Part shown: positions 50,800 to 61,031 of the stretch, one piece after another
Layout: each line of letters begins with the position of its first letter
How positions within the stretch are numbered: the first letter of the stretch is position 1
Assembly (NCBI GenBank): GCA_024449915.1
Contig: JAMZAV010000773.1
Location: 124,001 to 188,000 of the forward strand
Direction: 5' to 3'
Source: Sweltsa coloradensis
Taxonomy: Eukaryota; Arthropoda; Insecta; Plecoptera; Chloroperlidae
DNA: 64,000 nucleotides
Position numbers and translations under genes: made by a program
The notes under the pieces: generated by a model
Databases searched by the model: none
Told to the model about the DNA's origin: nothing
Seen by the model: the letters and a program-made list of their open reading frames with translations, nothing else

Positions 50800-51312
50800 A
50801 AAGCATACTTCATACCTATACTTACGTATGGTGCAGTAACCTGGACAGTTGGAGCAAAGGAAGAGAGTCAGTTGGAAGCAACAGAGATGAAGTTTTTAAG
50901 GAGTATCAAGGGGGTTACAAAACTGGACAGGATTAGAAGCGACGTTATAAGAAAGGAATTAGTTCTGGAGAAATTGAGGTTTAAATTAGGACGGGAACGT
51001 TTAAGATGGTTTGGGAATATGAAGAGGATGAAAATGGATAGCATTCCAAGACGAGACTTTGAAGCAGAAGAGGAAGGTAAAAGGAAAGTAGGAAGACCGA
51101 GAGAAAGATGGGGAAGATTGATCGAAGGAGACGTTGTAGAGCGAGGTGAATCGTGGAACCAGATGATGGAATTGAAGCTGTGGGAGGTCAGGAAAGAGTG
51201 GGGAAAACTGGTGGAGAAGCAGATGCAGGATGAAGATGACGATGAAGATGTTGATGATGATGAAGTAAAGCTGAGCCAGGCAATATCGGCAAAAAATTGT
51301 TTCGTGCCCTAG
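50800..51312 (+). pseudogene. LINE ORF C-terminal fragment
   Basis: The open frame can be followed back to about 50800 (ILTYGAVTWTVGAKEESQ). It continues with EMKFLRSIKGVTKLDRIRSD, LRWFGNMKRM, IPRRDFEAEEEGKRKVGRPR and an acidic end (DEDDDEDVDDDE). This block order is typical of the post-RT region of RTE- or CR1-related retrotransposons (W-F-G-H/N-x-x-R and G-R-P-x-x-R-W motifs). The catalytic RT domain is absent, so the copy is 5'-truncated. An (ATT)n tract follows at 51366-51389. The frame is intact for 170 codons, suggesting a fairly recent insertion. Confidence 0.7.
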
Positions 51313-51365
51313 ATATCGGTGTGAAGAACACCACTCAACCTGACGTTGTTGGAAATAAGTTTTGA

Positions 51366-51389
51366 TTATTATTATTATTATTATTATTG
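51366..51389. repeat. (ATT)n microsatellite
   Basis: About eight units lie between two LINE 3' ends that point toward each other. Confidence 0.9.
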
Positions 51390-51928
51390 GATGTATTTCA
51401 TACAAACTCGGTTAAAACCGGAGCTAACATGTTGTACGGACTTACGTTTAAGTACTTCCATGTGTACCTATTACATACATTATTACTTTTGTCTTAACTC
51501 TAACTAAAATAAGTCATTTATAAATTCTAATATTGTTTGTAGATGATGTTTTCTTTCTGCTGTGTACGGTCGTGGCCGATTTCTCGTCGCCATCCTAGCA
51601 TTTGCTCTTCGGACTATGGGAAACCACGAAAACCATGTCAGGATGGAAGCTGTCTCGAAATCTCGAAGTATCATTCTTAGTTTAGAAATTTACGAACTAT
51701 TCTACACGTGTTGAGTATTACTGCCTTTTGAGTCTCGATGTATACATTGGGTTGAAGATCTAGTTGTTTAATGCTTTCATGTAGCTTCTTCGGTATGATG
51801 CCGTTGGCTGATATAATGAATGGGATTGTATTTACCTTTTTCTGTTTCCACATCTTCTTGATCTCAATTGCAAGTTCACTATACTTGTCAATTTTTTTCT
51901 TCCACGTGGTCTCGACGTTATGGCACAT
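51389..51928 (-). pseudogene. LINE 3' end, copy 1 (R2-like C-terminal domain)
   Basis: On the minus strand, 83 codons (51928-51677) encode CHNVETTWKKKIDKYSELAI, KKMWKQKKVNTIPFIISANG, PKKLHESIKQL and ETQKAVILNTCRIVRKFL. This is a pattern I know from the extreme C-terminus of R2-like and related non-LTR polymerases. About 290 bp of 3' UTR follows to an AAT-type tail. (ATT)n arrays flank both sides. Clade naming is tentative. Confidence 0.6.
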
Positions 51929-51933
51929 TATTA

Positions 51934-51974
<41 letters not shown>

Positions 51975-52006
51975 ATTATTTTTTTATTATTATTATTATT
52001 ATTATT
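51927..52006. repeat. (ATT)n microsatellite, interrupted
   Basis: About 26 units with short interruptions, at the 5' edge of LINE 3'-end copy 1. Confidence 0.9.
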
Positions 52007-52019
52007 GCAACTGTTTACA

Positions 52020-52650
52020 GCCATCCGTATTTGGGGTTGGAGATTGATAGAAAACTTTAGTTGGAATATACAAGCTGAAAAAATATGTAAACGCTTAAGG
52101 TCATGCGCTTCCCAATTATATGCATTTTAAAAGTATTTTACCATTTAATATGTAAAGATGGTTTATATAGCCCTTGCAGAGTCGGTTTTTTTCTTACGGT
52201 CTGTTAATTTGGGGAAATGCTTTCGTTATCACAGCTAAAAAGCATAATCTCTATTCAAAATAAAATAATGAAGATGATCACTTTGAAAATAATTTAAGCA
52301 CTTTGGAATGTTATAGACTACAAAACGTTTTACCTTTTCAAAAATTATTCACATATAATTAGTTTTGAAACATTTTTTCGTTAATACTCACAAAAAATTT
52401 TATAAACCACACTACTTCTACTCGCTCCAAATCTTCGGAGTATACCAGTTGCCACGGGTTGCAAAAAAGTATGTAAAAGAACATTAGCTACACCCTACCT
52501 TTCTTTTTTTAATAGTATTCCAAAGAAATCAGAGATTTAGAGGGCTATTTATGAAATCAAAAGAGAGCTAAAAGGCATTTTTATTACGAAATAGCATGAA
52601 GTTAGGGTTTTTTGTGTATTTGTTATACATAAGTGTTTCATAATTTAATG
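52020..52650 (+). pseudogene. Decayed LINE ORF C-terminal region
   Basis: Broken frames give HPYLGLEIDRKLSWNIQAEK, then ICKRLRSCAS, a segment like LAESVFSYGLLIWGNA and ECYRLQNVLPFQKLF. These correspond to the post-RT region of I/Jockey/CR1 elements. Multiple stops and indels make it non-functional. Confidence 0.55.
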
Positions 52651-52825
52651 TACATGAATTAGCACTATAATTTTTCACTGTTTTTATATCTGTTCTATTC
52701 AATTTTATTCACTGTATTATCTGCAAAATGTTGCTTCACAAAATATTTTTGGCTAGTATAAATATTTAAATTTTCACATTAATTACTTGTTTTTATCTAC
52801 TATTTTAATCTTTTATTTTAGTGGT

Positions 52826-52827
<2 letters not shown>

Positions 52828-52857
<30 letters not shown>

Positions 52858-52858
52858 C
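52828..52858. repeat. Poly(T) tract
   Basis: A T-run of nearly 30 bases in AT-rich DNA. Confidence 0.85.
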
Positions 52859-53094
52859 TTCTGTTTCTTGTTTTATTATTACACGCTGAGTCATTCACTG
52901 CTTACTGATACTTACTGTTACTTCACTTATTATTGTATTGCAATCTAGAATTTTGAAATATTGAATTAGTTAAAAATCATTATTTCACATGCATGATTTC
53001 TTTAATGTAACATGTTCCACAGTTAAGCTGTCCTGTACAGCTTGTGGATGGCCGAACTTGTTTGATAAAAAAATGTATAAGAGATATGTATTTC

Positions 53095-53118
53095 AAAAAA
53101 AAAAAAAAAAAAAAAAAA

Positions 53119-53167
<49 letters not shown>

Positions 53168-53196
53168 TTTATTATTATTATTATTTTATTATATTA
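53095..53196. repeat. Poly(A) followed by (ATT)n array
   Basis: A run of over 20 A is followed by about 25 ATT units. It marks the 3' edge of LINE 3'-end copy 2. Confidence 0.9.
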
Positions 53197-53668
53197 TTGG
53201 ATGTATTTCATACAACTCGGTTAAAACCGAGCTAACATGTTGTACGGACTTCGTCAAGTACTTCCATGTGTACCTTTACATACATTATTATTTTTTGTCT
53301 TTACTCTAACTAAAATAAGTCTTTAAAAATTCTAATATTGTTTGTAGATGATGTTTTCTTTCTGCTGTGTACGGTCGTGGCCGATTTCTCGTCGCCATCC
53401 TAGCATTTGCTCTTCGGACTATGGGAAACCACGAAAACCATGTCAGGATGGAAGCTGTCTCGAAATCTCGAAGTATCATTCTTAGTTTAGAAATTTACAA
53501 ACTATTCTACACGTTGATTATTACTGCCTTTTGAGTCTCGATGTATACATTGGGTTGAAGATCTAGTTGTTTAATGCTTTAAATGTAGCTTCTTTCGGTA
53601 TGATGCCGTTGGCTGATATAATGAATGGGATTGTATTTACCTTTTTCTGTTTCCACATCTTCTTGATC
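53196..53668 (-). pseudogene. LINE 3' end, copy 2
   Basis: It is near-identical to 51389-51860 with small indels. The 5' side stops earlier (after CTTCTTGATC on the plus strand) and runs directly into (ATT)n. The reading frame is broken by indels. It is again bounded by (ATT)n on both sides. Confidence 0.6.

Positions 53669-53758
<90 letters not shown>
53668..53758. repeat. (ATT)n microsatellite
   Basis: About 30 units at the 5' edge of LINE copy 2. Confidence 0.9.
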
Positions 53759-53787
53759 GTTCACAAGTTATGCTTTCGCGACCCGAT

Positions 53788-53915
53788 ATAATTGAAGAGA
53801 AATTATAACATTGACGGGATGTTCGTCGCGTCGGGGAAATCAAGAATAATGTAAGTTATTCACCACCACGACGCGACGAAACATCCCGTCAATGTTATAA
53901 TTTCTCTTCAATTAT
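53788..53915. mobile_element. Near-perfect 46 bp stem hairpin (mini foldback)
   Basis: 53788-53833 and 53869-53915 are inverted copies with a single one-base indel, separated by a 35 bp loop. The stem carries CGTCGCGTCG near the loop and ATAATTGAAGAG at its base. The CpG-containing stem in this AT-rich, (ATT)n-rich setting is striking. It could be a young MITE or a hairpin transcript. Confidence 0.65.
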
Positions 53916-53924
53916 CATAATATT

Positions 53925-54265
53925 AATATTATGCGCATAGATGACGTCAGTTGCTGGGCCACTACCCCTACCACGGCGCAACATTTTATAATTGTTTGAG
54001 TTCATTAAATTGAGTATTATTGTATGTTCTTCTTGACGTTTGTTATTTTCTTGTTCCTTTTTATTTAATTTAATCATTTAGGAGTTCCTAGTAAGTTTTT
54101 ATGTATTGTTATTGTAATAACTCACACTTATCGCAGATATTTCATGTATTTTTGTATTTATTTAAACCACAGACAAGCCTTTTCATAAGGCTTTGTGGAA
54201 AGAAGCTTATTCCATTTTGTACATGATGTTATAAATAAATTGAAATTGAATTAAATTGAAAAAAA
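53925..54265 (+). repeat. LINE-like 3' end with AATAAATTGAAATTGAA tail
   Basis: A CTTTTCATAAGGCTTTGTGG stem-like segment and TTGTACATGATGTTATAAAT precede the tail AAATTGAAATTGAATTAAAT and an A/TA run. The same tail type ends the LINE at 15406. No coding part is left. Confidence 0.45.
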
Positions 54266-54274
54266 AAATATATA

Positions 54275-54276
54275 TA

Positions 54277-54334
<58 letters not shown>

Positions 54335-54347
54335 TATTATTATTATA
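54275..54347. repeat. (ATT)n microsatellite after a (TA)n stretch
   Basis: A short ATATATAT run and about 22 ATT units follow a LINE-like tail. Confidence 0.9.
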
Positions 54348-55103
54348 GTTTGTGTCTTAAGCATGGTGGGTATTAGCTTCACATCCACGAGAGCTATATG
54401 GACCATCTTCGAAAGTCACTGCATCTCACTATTTTAAAGTGATTCCACAGACAGTATGTAAAGCTTGGGTCCAGTAAGAGCTAGCTTAGTTGCAGTTACA
54501 CTTGATTGTCCAATTCAAATAAGAAAGCACTACTTTCAGTATTATGGATATTGATGTGATCAAAACAGTATCTTATAGTGACGCCTGACAGTTCTGAGAA
54601 ATAATTATTTAAATGAGGATGATTAAAATATTATATTATTTTAAAACTAATGACGATGCAAATTTAGAAACTGTGTTTTAAACAGTGAATTTATCAAATT
54701 AACGGCTAGTCCAGTTGCTTTTTACACACATAACATTTCAGTCCATTATATTTGAGTTCACTTTTACACAATGTGCGGGTATGGTCCGGGCTAATCCCTA
54801 CTTGGTGGTGTGCAGAAACAATATATTTTAGTTGTTTTATAAGCACAATAGTTTAAACACGTATACAAAGTAGTCGGTCAAGCCAAAAACCTAGTGGGGT
54901 CCGATGAATGGACACCTCGAAAACTTACGTCAATATCAAATAATTCTTATGCCTAATAAGCACGGTGACAAGAATACCTAAACGACGGAGCGAAGATACT
55001 TCATCAGCATATCGTCGAAGAAGAATACAATAAATAATAATGTGACATGCGAAGATGTTATTGGTGGCGGCGCCGAGATAGCTTAACATTTTAAAGAAGT
55101 TCA
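54348..55103. other. Non-coding DNA
   Basis: No repeats or coding signal seen. Confidence 0.4.
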
Positions 55104-55352
55104 ACCGACAGTGCTGGCTCGCGCGACTCTGATTCGGGAGGGCGCGGGCTCGAATCCTGTCGAGACTGGCAATCCTGACTGAAGGTTCTTTCCTAGGTTT
55201 TCCTCAGTCGTTGATGCGAATGCAAGGGATTGAGTCCTCTTAAACAGACCTCGGACATCCCTTCACAATTATCCTATCCGCAACATACCTAGTTATAGAC
55301 ACTGAAGAGGGGCATGAATTGAACCCTGGGCAGGCTTCCCAAGGAAAAATAT
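55104..55352 (+). repeat. SINE-1, full-length plus-strand copy
   Basis: ACCGACAGTGCTGGCTCGCG holds box A and GGGCTCGAATCC is box B. The body (GATGCGAATGCAAGGGATTG) and tail (CGCAACATACCTAGTT) are intact. It is the best reference copy in the window. Confidence 0.75.
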
Positions 55353-55384
55353 TATTATCGCTTGTTATCTCGCAATCAATAAAA

Positions 55385-55506
55385 TGGTGGAGGTGCCGGG
55401 TCACGATTTTCAAATTTTCTAGCCACTCCCGTCTTACCCACAGGCCACTAAAATCATCGTGAAACGTGACACGCACAAACGACGGACGGACGGACGGACG
55501 GACGGA
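55385..55506 (+). repeat. Repeat starting with complement of a tRNA-Ala 3' end, copy 3, with (GACG)n
   Basis: TGGTGGAGGTGCCGGG at 55385-55400, then CATCGTGAAACGTGACAC and a (GACG)6 microsatellite at 55481-55506. The order matches copy 1. Confidence 0.5.
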
Positions 55507-55711
55507 GAGGTGATGGTTATACTAGAGATAATACTGCTCTTCCATCAGCAACACGTAGGAGAAGACCCTATACCTCTAGTGCCCTCGGTCGGTATCGAAT
55601 ATGGTTATTTGCAATTTATCAACACCTTTTTACACAATATATAAACAAAATTCTGTAACAATTAACCCACAGCTTACAATACCAGAGAACTACTTCAACG
55701 CAATACCGACA

Positions 55712-55830
55712 GAGATAGCTCATGCGTAGTGCGCGAGACTCTAATTCGGGAGGCCATGGCTTCTAATCCCACCACCAGGAATCCTGACTGAAAATGTTCC
55801 CGGTGTTTTCTTTAGTCGTTGATGCTATAA
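55712..55830 (+). repeat. SINE-1, cut off by the large inverted repeat
   Basis: The head (ACCGACAGAGATAGCTCA, ATTCGGGAGGCC) and the first half of the body up to GTCGTTGATGC are present. Homology stops where the inverted repeat starts at 55832. Confidence 0.6.
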
Positions 55831-56618
55831 TACTAGGAAAACGCTAAAGTCCCGCCGCGTTGATGGATGAGCTTTTTTTAAGTTTTTAGTTTGCGTGGGA
55901 TATCTTTACTTTTGCAAGTGCTTTGTTTTTCTGCCGACGCAATGTAGGTGATTGTTCTCAAGTTTCTATTGTTTCTTGTTAATTTGTTATTATTTAACGT
56001 TAAAATCTTACATTAAAAGCTATATTTCTATGGATTCTAGCTAACTTTTTCAACTTTTTCTTTCAAAAGGGACTACATCACCATAATCTTAATGTCCATG
56101 TATAATATGAACATGAACGTTGTAGCCCCACCCGTTTGGTCAGAATTGGCCCAAATGGCACGAAAATATCACACAAAAAGTCAAAAAACTTATATTAAAA
56201 GCGTTATTTCTATAGATTCTAGCTACCTTTTTCAACTTTTCTTTCAGAAAGCAATACATCACCATTACCTTAATGTCCATGTGAAATATGGACGATGTAA
56301 CTGTACCCGTTTGGTCAGAATCGGCCCAAATGTCACGAAAATATCGCACTAAAAATCGAAAAAAATCGTAAAAGTACGATATTCATGAGAAATAATTCTT
56401 CGATTGTACCCAAAAACGTGGCAAGTCTAAGTTCAGAGAAAACGAAGGTCGTGTCAAATTTTCATCAAGAACGCATATGCCGTTTGCCTGGTAGAGAGCG
56501 AACAAACAGACGGAAAAACAAAAAAAAAAAAAAAAAAAACAAAAAAAAAACAAAAAACACCCGAGCTAAATTTTTTGGGGGGTCGGTGAAATTGAAGTCT
56601 TCGCTTCGCTCATCCAAT

Positions 56619-57705
56619 AAGGGATTCGGTCACTCCCTTCACAATTACCTACCACCCTATAGCTTAAACTTAGTCACGTGGAAAGGGTCATTTATCACAG
56701 GGTTAAGCTGATCTGAATGAACCCTACAGTGAAACAAAGGTATTCCAACGAAAGAATGCAGATGGCTCGAAATTGTTTTCCCAACATAACAACTTTGTCA
56801 ACTCTATTCACGCTAGCTCAGCGTGGATCTTGCACACGGAGGAACCCTGTGATCTAGCACAGATAATTTTTGCTTGCGTTGGTAAAAGATATTTCTCTTT
56901 CATTCACAAAGGCGACATTCCATTTACCAAGCATTCATCCTACTCCCACCACTACAAAGCATCTGTATTCTTTCGTTGGACCAAGTATATATTAAATCTT
57001 AATATATTTTATAAATTTATTTTATCGTCCCTGTTTGTGCGCATATACTAGTTCACGTTCCTTATTGATGCAAGCTATTTGTTCGTCTCAATCGTCCACG
57101 AGGTAGCCTATACGAATAACGAAACCTTGGTGAAGTATATAATTAAAACAGTAAAAAGTGGTCCCTGATCGAGTCTCGTCTCCAGACATGTCCGACTGTG
57201 GGATAGTCACAGAAGCCCACGGGAATGTCGTCACTTCCTAGCTGCCTTTGTAAATAATAACTATTTACCTTGTGTGTTTAAACGTTCGTCAGCTGTATTC
57301 CTACACGTGTATAATTATAGTATACGATCTTTATGGCGAGCTGAAGGTTTTCCTCGTCAAGAAACCACACCCTATTTGAATAATAAAAACTCTGCCCTCC
57401 AAGAAAATGTGATTTACATTCTGTGGGTTTAATAATGACTCGTAATTACTACTGATGTCATTATGGCGTCTGTAACCTTGTTGGTGTTTAAAGTCTATAT
57501 TATAAAGGATTTAGTTAATTTGTTACAGCTCTGTCGGTTGCCAGAAAATAAACTTGTATCATGCCTAGAAACTATTTTTGATATGATGGGCATTTAACAA
57601 AATCCCTGAATGAGTTCTCCTAAGTGTGTGGGCTTTATCCGAACAAAGCTAGCTTACATTTGCAACACTTATAAGAATGGAAATCTAAAAAATCAGATTC
57701 TTTGT
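56619..57705. other. Core of the large inverted repeat
   Basis: AT-rich, with only short frames and no recognisable transposase motif. It is therefore probably host DNA caught between two arm copies or a decayed core. Confidence 0.4.
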
Positions 57706-58130
57706 GTGGCTCGTTAGTCTCGTGTTTAGCGTATCTGCTTCCAATGCAGAAGGTCCAGGGTTCGATTTCCGCCAATGACAGAAGTTTTTAAACTTCTGAT
57801 TTGGATTTATGTCCATCAGTTCTTGTCCCAGAAGTTTTTAAATTGTGACTTTGGAGCCATTCTAGCAACGAAGCACATAATAAATTCAGAGTTATTCTGA
57901 ATCGGCCTTGTTGATTCTGGCGTTGATCCGCGGGTGTTCGCATTGTCCTTACTACTGATTGCTAAATGTCCTATTAAAAATATCGATCTTTGGTTGGTTA
58001 TCACTCACTTGTTGATTGCGTCGGGGCCAGGGTTGGCTTGGTCGCTTTGATTTACTGTCCACCACTGAAAATCAGTTATATAACTGAGTGGGTAGACTCT
58101 AAATACAATGTATTTATTTATTATTTATTT
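57706..58130 (+). repeat. SINE-2, full length with tRNA head
   Basis: The head (57706-57776) shows a TGGCTCGTTAG box A, a perfect five-pair anticodon stem TCTGC/GCAGA enclosing the loop TTCCAAT (anticodon CCA, tryptophan type), and box B GGGTTCGATT. The T-stem is poor, so it is not a tRNA gene. The roughly 300 bp body matches the other copies and ends in a TTTA-rich tail. It abuts the right arm of the large inverted repeat at 58136. Confidence 0.8.
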
Positions 58131-59044
58131 ATTTAATTGGATGAGCGAAGCGAAGACTTCAATTTCACCGACCCCCCAAAAAAATTTAGCTCGGGTGTTT
58201 TTTTTTGTTTTTTTTTGTTTGTTTGTTTTTTTGTTTGTTTTTCTGTCTGTTTGTTCGCTCTCTACCGGGCAAACGGCATATGCGATCTGGATGAAAATTT
58301 GACAGGACCTTCGAAATCTCTGAACTTAGACTTGCCACGTTTTTGGGTACAATCGAAGAAATATTTCTCATGAATATCGTACTTTTACGATTTTTTTCGA
58401 TTTTTTGGGCGATATTTTCGTGCCATTTGGGCCAATTCTGACCAAACGGGTGAAGCTAAAACGTTCATATTATACATGGACATTAAGGTTATGGTGATTT
58501 AGTACATTTTGAAAGAAAAAATTGAAAAAAAATAGCCAGAATCTATAGAAATTAAGCTTTTAATATAAGATTTTTGGTTTTTTGTACGATATTTTCGTGC
58601 CATTTGGGTCAATTCTGACCAAACGGGGGGTTTCAACGTTCATATTATACATGGACATTAAGGTTATGGTGATGTAGTACCTTTTGAAAGAAAAAGTTGA
58701 AAAAGTTAGCCAGAATCCATAGAAATAAAGCTTTTAATATAAGTTTTTTACGGTTAATAATACCAATTGACAAGAACAAAAGAAACTTGACAACATTCAC
58801 CTACAATGCGTAGGCAGCAAAACAAAGCACTTGCAAAAGTAAAGATATCCCAAGCAAACTTAAAACTTTAAAAAGCTCATCCATCAACGCGGCGGGACTT
58901 TAGCGTTTTCCTAGTTAAGATAATTACACAAATTAACACTTACACTAATGCATTTGTTGAAAAACGGTAACAAATTGTTTCCGCCATGAACAACTATTTT
59001 AGCAAAAATGTAATTACATCCAAAAGAGGAGTATAGACAAAAAG

Positions 59045-59245
59045 CGTATCCAGGGTGCATTCATGAACTAGATATGTTGCGGATTAGACAATTATTGTGA
59101 AGGGATATCCGAGGGTTTTAAGAGGTTTCAACCCCTTTCATTCGCATTAACGACTGAGGAAAACTGGTCTCGACGGATTTGAAACCGCTATCTCCCGAAT
59201 CAAAGTTGCGCGCTTAGCGCTCGAACCAGCACTGTAGGTGCATAT
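59045..59245 (-). repeat. SINE-1, minus-strand copy
   Basis: The tail complement (TAGATATGTTGCGGATTAGA), body complement and head complement (GCGCGCTTAGCGCTCGAACC) are in the expected order. Confidence 0.65.
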
Positions 59246-59381
59246 GGAAGCCCCCTCCCTCAGCTAAAGGCTCATATACCTTTTATGGCTCTTAAAAGTA
59301 TTTTGGCTTGGTATAGAAGACCAAATGATTATTTAACACTTTTATTCCCAGGTATAAAAAATGTGTTTTTGGTAACTATTA

Positions 59382-59767
59382 ATTGGATGAGCGTAGCGAA
59401 CGAAGTGAAGACTTCAAATTTCACTGACCCCCAAAAAATGTAGCTCGGGTGTTTTTTTTTGTTTGTTTTTTTGTTTTTTTGTTTGTATTTCTGTCTGTTC
59501 GCACGATTCCGGGCAAACAGCATAAGCGATCTTGATGAAAATTGGAGGGGACCTTCGTTTTCTCTGAACTTAGACTTGCGACGTTTTGGGTACAACCGAA
59601 GAAATATTTCTCATAATTATCGTACTTTTACGATTTTTTCGATTTTTAGTGCGATATTTTCGTGACATTTGGTCCGATTCTGACCAAACGGGTGGAGCTA
59701 CAACGTTCATGATGTGATGTATTGCTTTTTGAAAGAAAAAGTTGAAAAAGTTAGCCAGAATCTAAAG
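59382..59767 (-). repeat. Third copy of the 780 bp arm repeat, truncated
   Basis: It begins with the same ATTGGATGAGCG boundary as the right arm at 58136 and shows the same T/G tract and the GACCAAACGGGTGGAGCTAC block. It stops after one internal unit (GTTAGCCAGAATCTA). Confidence 0.65.
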
Positions 59768-59995
59768 GTTTTCATATAGCTAGGCGGATAAGGCTAACAA
59801 TTAGGGGTTTTGTGGTAGAGGTCTGAATTTTGGACTGTATACTCAGAACAATATTCTAAGAAAATTGCCTCGAGGTGCCATGACAAAATTCGTCCAGTTA
59901 AGGGGGTGGAAGGGGTTAAAAAAATGGCATTTTAAAAAAAATCAAAAATTCAAATATCAAACTAAATTTTGTCCTAACCCAGCAAACATGAGACT

Positions 59996-60296
59996 CTGGG
60001 CCCCGTGCGGGACAACCAAGGGAAGTGCGGGTAAATTGCGGGTTAGGGACAGCTACGGGACAACCCGCACGGGTCCCGCGAGGGACATGTTAGGGACATG
60101 TCAGGGACATTTATATCTGGGACAGCTACGGGACAACCCGCACGGGTCCCGCGCGGGAAACTTACGGGACACCCCTTTCGGGAAAGCAACGGGACAACCC
60201 GCACGGGTCCCGCGAGGGAAACTTACGGGACACCCCTTTCGGGAAAGCTACGGGACAACCCGCACGGGTCCCGCGAGGGTAACTTCAGGGGTAACC
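59996..60296. repeat. Left subterminal CGGGAC-type array of transposon B
   Basis: A roughly 60 bp unit containing CTACGGGACAACCCGCACGG and a following TCCCGCG block occurs about four times, with shorter AGGGACATGT units between. The CCCGCACGGGTCCCGCG blocks are themselves near-palindromic. It sits just inside the terminal inverted repeat. Confidence 0.65.
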
Positions 60297-60496
60297 CAAA
60301 ATGTGGAGTAATTAAATTAAAACAATACGTGTGTATAGATTTATGTAGAATACTTCCCTTGATTTATTCTTTTAGTTCTATTTCATTGCAAATCGTTTTT
60401 TATAACTGAATATAGGATAGGCCTATATAGACGTTAATTAAATAAATAAATATAATAATTTCATTTCAGACGAGTAAATCGTATTAAGTCTTAGTT

Positions 60497-60679
60497 ATTT
60501 CTCGATTTGGTTGATCGGGAAACACTCCCGTGGGTGTAATTGTTTTTATTTACTATAATTCAGAAATTAAAAAAGTCCGCCCCAACCGGGACTTGATCAT
60601 TTAATTTGATCGGGAGATCCGTGGTTCGATTCCCGGTTGGGGCGGACTTTTTTAATTTCTGAATTGTAGTAAATAAAAA
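60497..60679. repeat. SINE-3 body plus foldback pair, nested in transposon B
   Basis: The body fragment (GGGAAACACTCCCGTGGGTG) is followed by inverted arms 60543-60589 and 60631-60679. The right arm keeps a box B (GTGGTTCGATTCCCGGTTGG). It is the same arrangement as at 28686-28969 but with a much shorter tRNA part. Confidence 0.65.
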
Positions 60680-61004
60680 GTCTTAGTTAAGTTGTGAAGG
60701 TATGTTGTCTGGTTGTCGGCCATTGGTGGAGTTCGCAACTTGAGTTAGGTGTCCTGTATCATTGCTGTGATCAGTTTTTGACTTAACCTATACAATTTAT
60801 GTCTAATATATTAGAGTCAAGATCTTTTGTACTATATTGTTATCAAGATTTGAACACAAGAATGAAATTCGCGTTCGGTCGTTCGCGAAGTTGATTTTTC
60901 CTGATTTGCTTTTCCTGATTTTTGGCAAACCTCATATTCGTTTGAGGATCGTCTAATAAATCTGTTTTTTTTTCTTTTCGTTTTTCTTTTTTGACGATTT
61001 TTTC

Positions 61005-61031
61005 CCCTTTTCTTTCTTTCTTTCTTTCTTT
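61005..61031. repeat. (TTTC)n microsatellite
   Basis: Six clean units within a longer T-rich stretch in transposon B. Confidence 0.8.

Larger units (their letters stand above)
55832..58915. mobile_element. Large inverted repeat (arms about 780 bp) around a 1.5 kb core
   Basis: The left arm 55832-56618 and right arm 58136-58915 are inverted copies. ACTAGGAAAACGCTAAAG at the left end pairs with CTTTAGCGTTTTCCTAGT at the right. Inside each arm a roughly 170 bp unit with GTTTGGTCAGAATTGGCCCA occurs twice, followed by a T/G (or A/C) homopolymer tract. The core 56619-58135 has no recognisable gene and ends with a SINE-2 copy. A third, partial arm copy lies at 59382-59767. The left border cuts off a SINE-1 copy. 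No transposase is seen. Confidence 0.65.

Noticed and set aside
52989..53791. Poly-isoleucine and poly-tyrosine frames
   Set aside because: Translations of (ATT)n and poly(A) tracts.
59865..60409. Long open frames through the CGGGAC array (148 and 103 codons)
   Set aside because: They are translations of a stop-poor GC repeat in two frames at once, with no protein family pattern.
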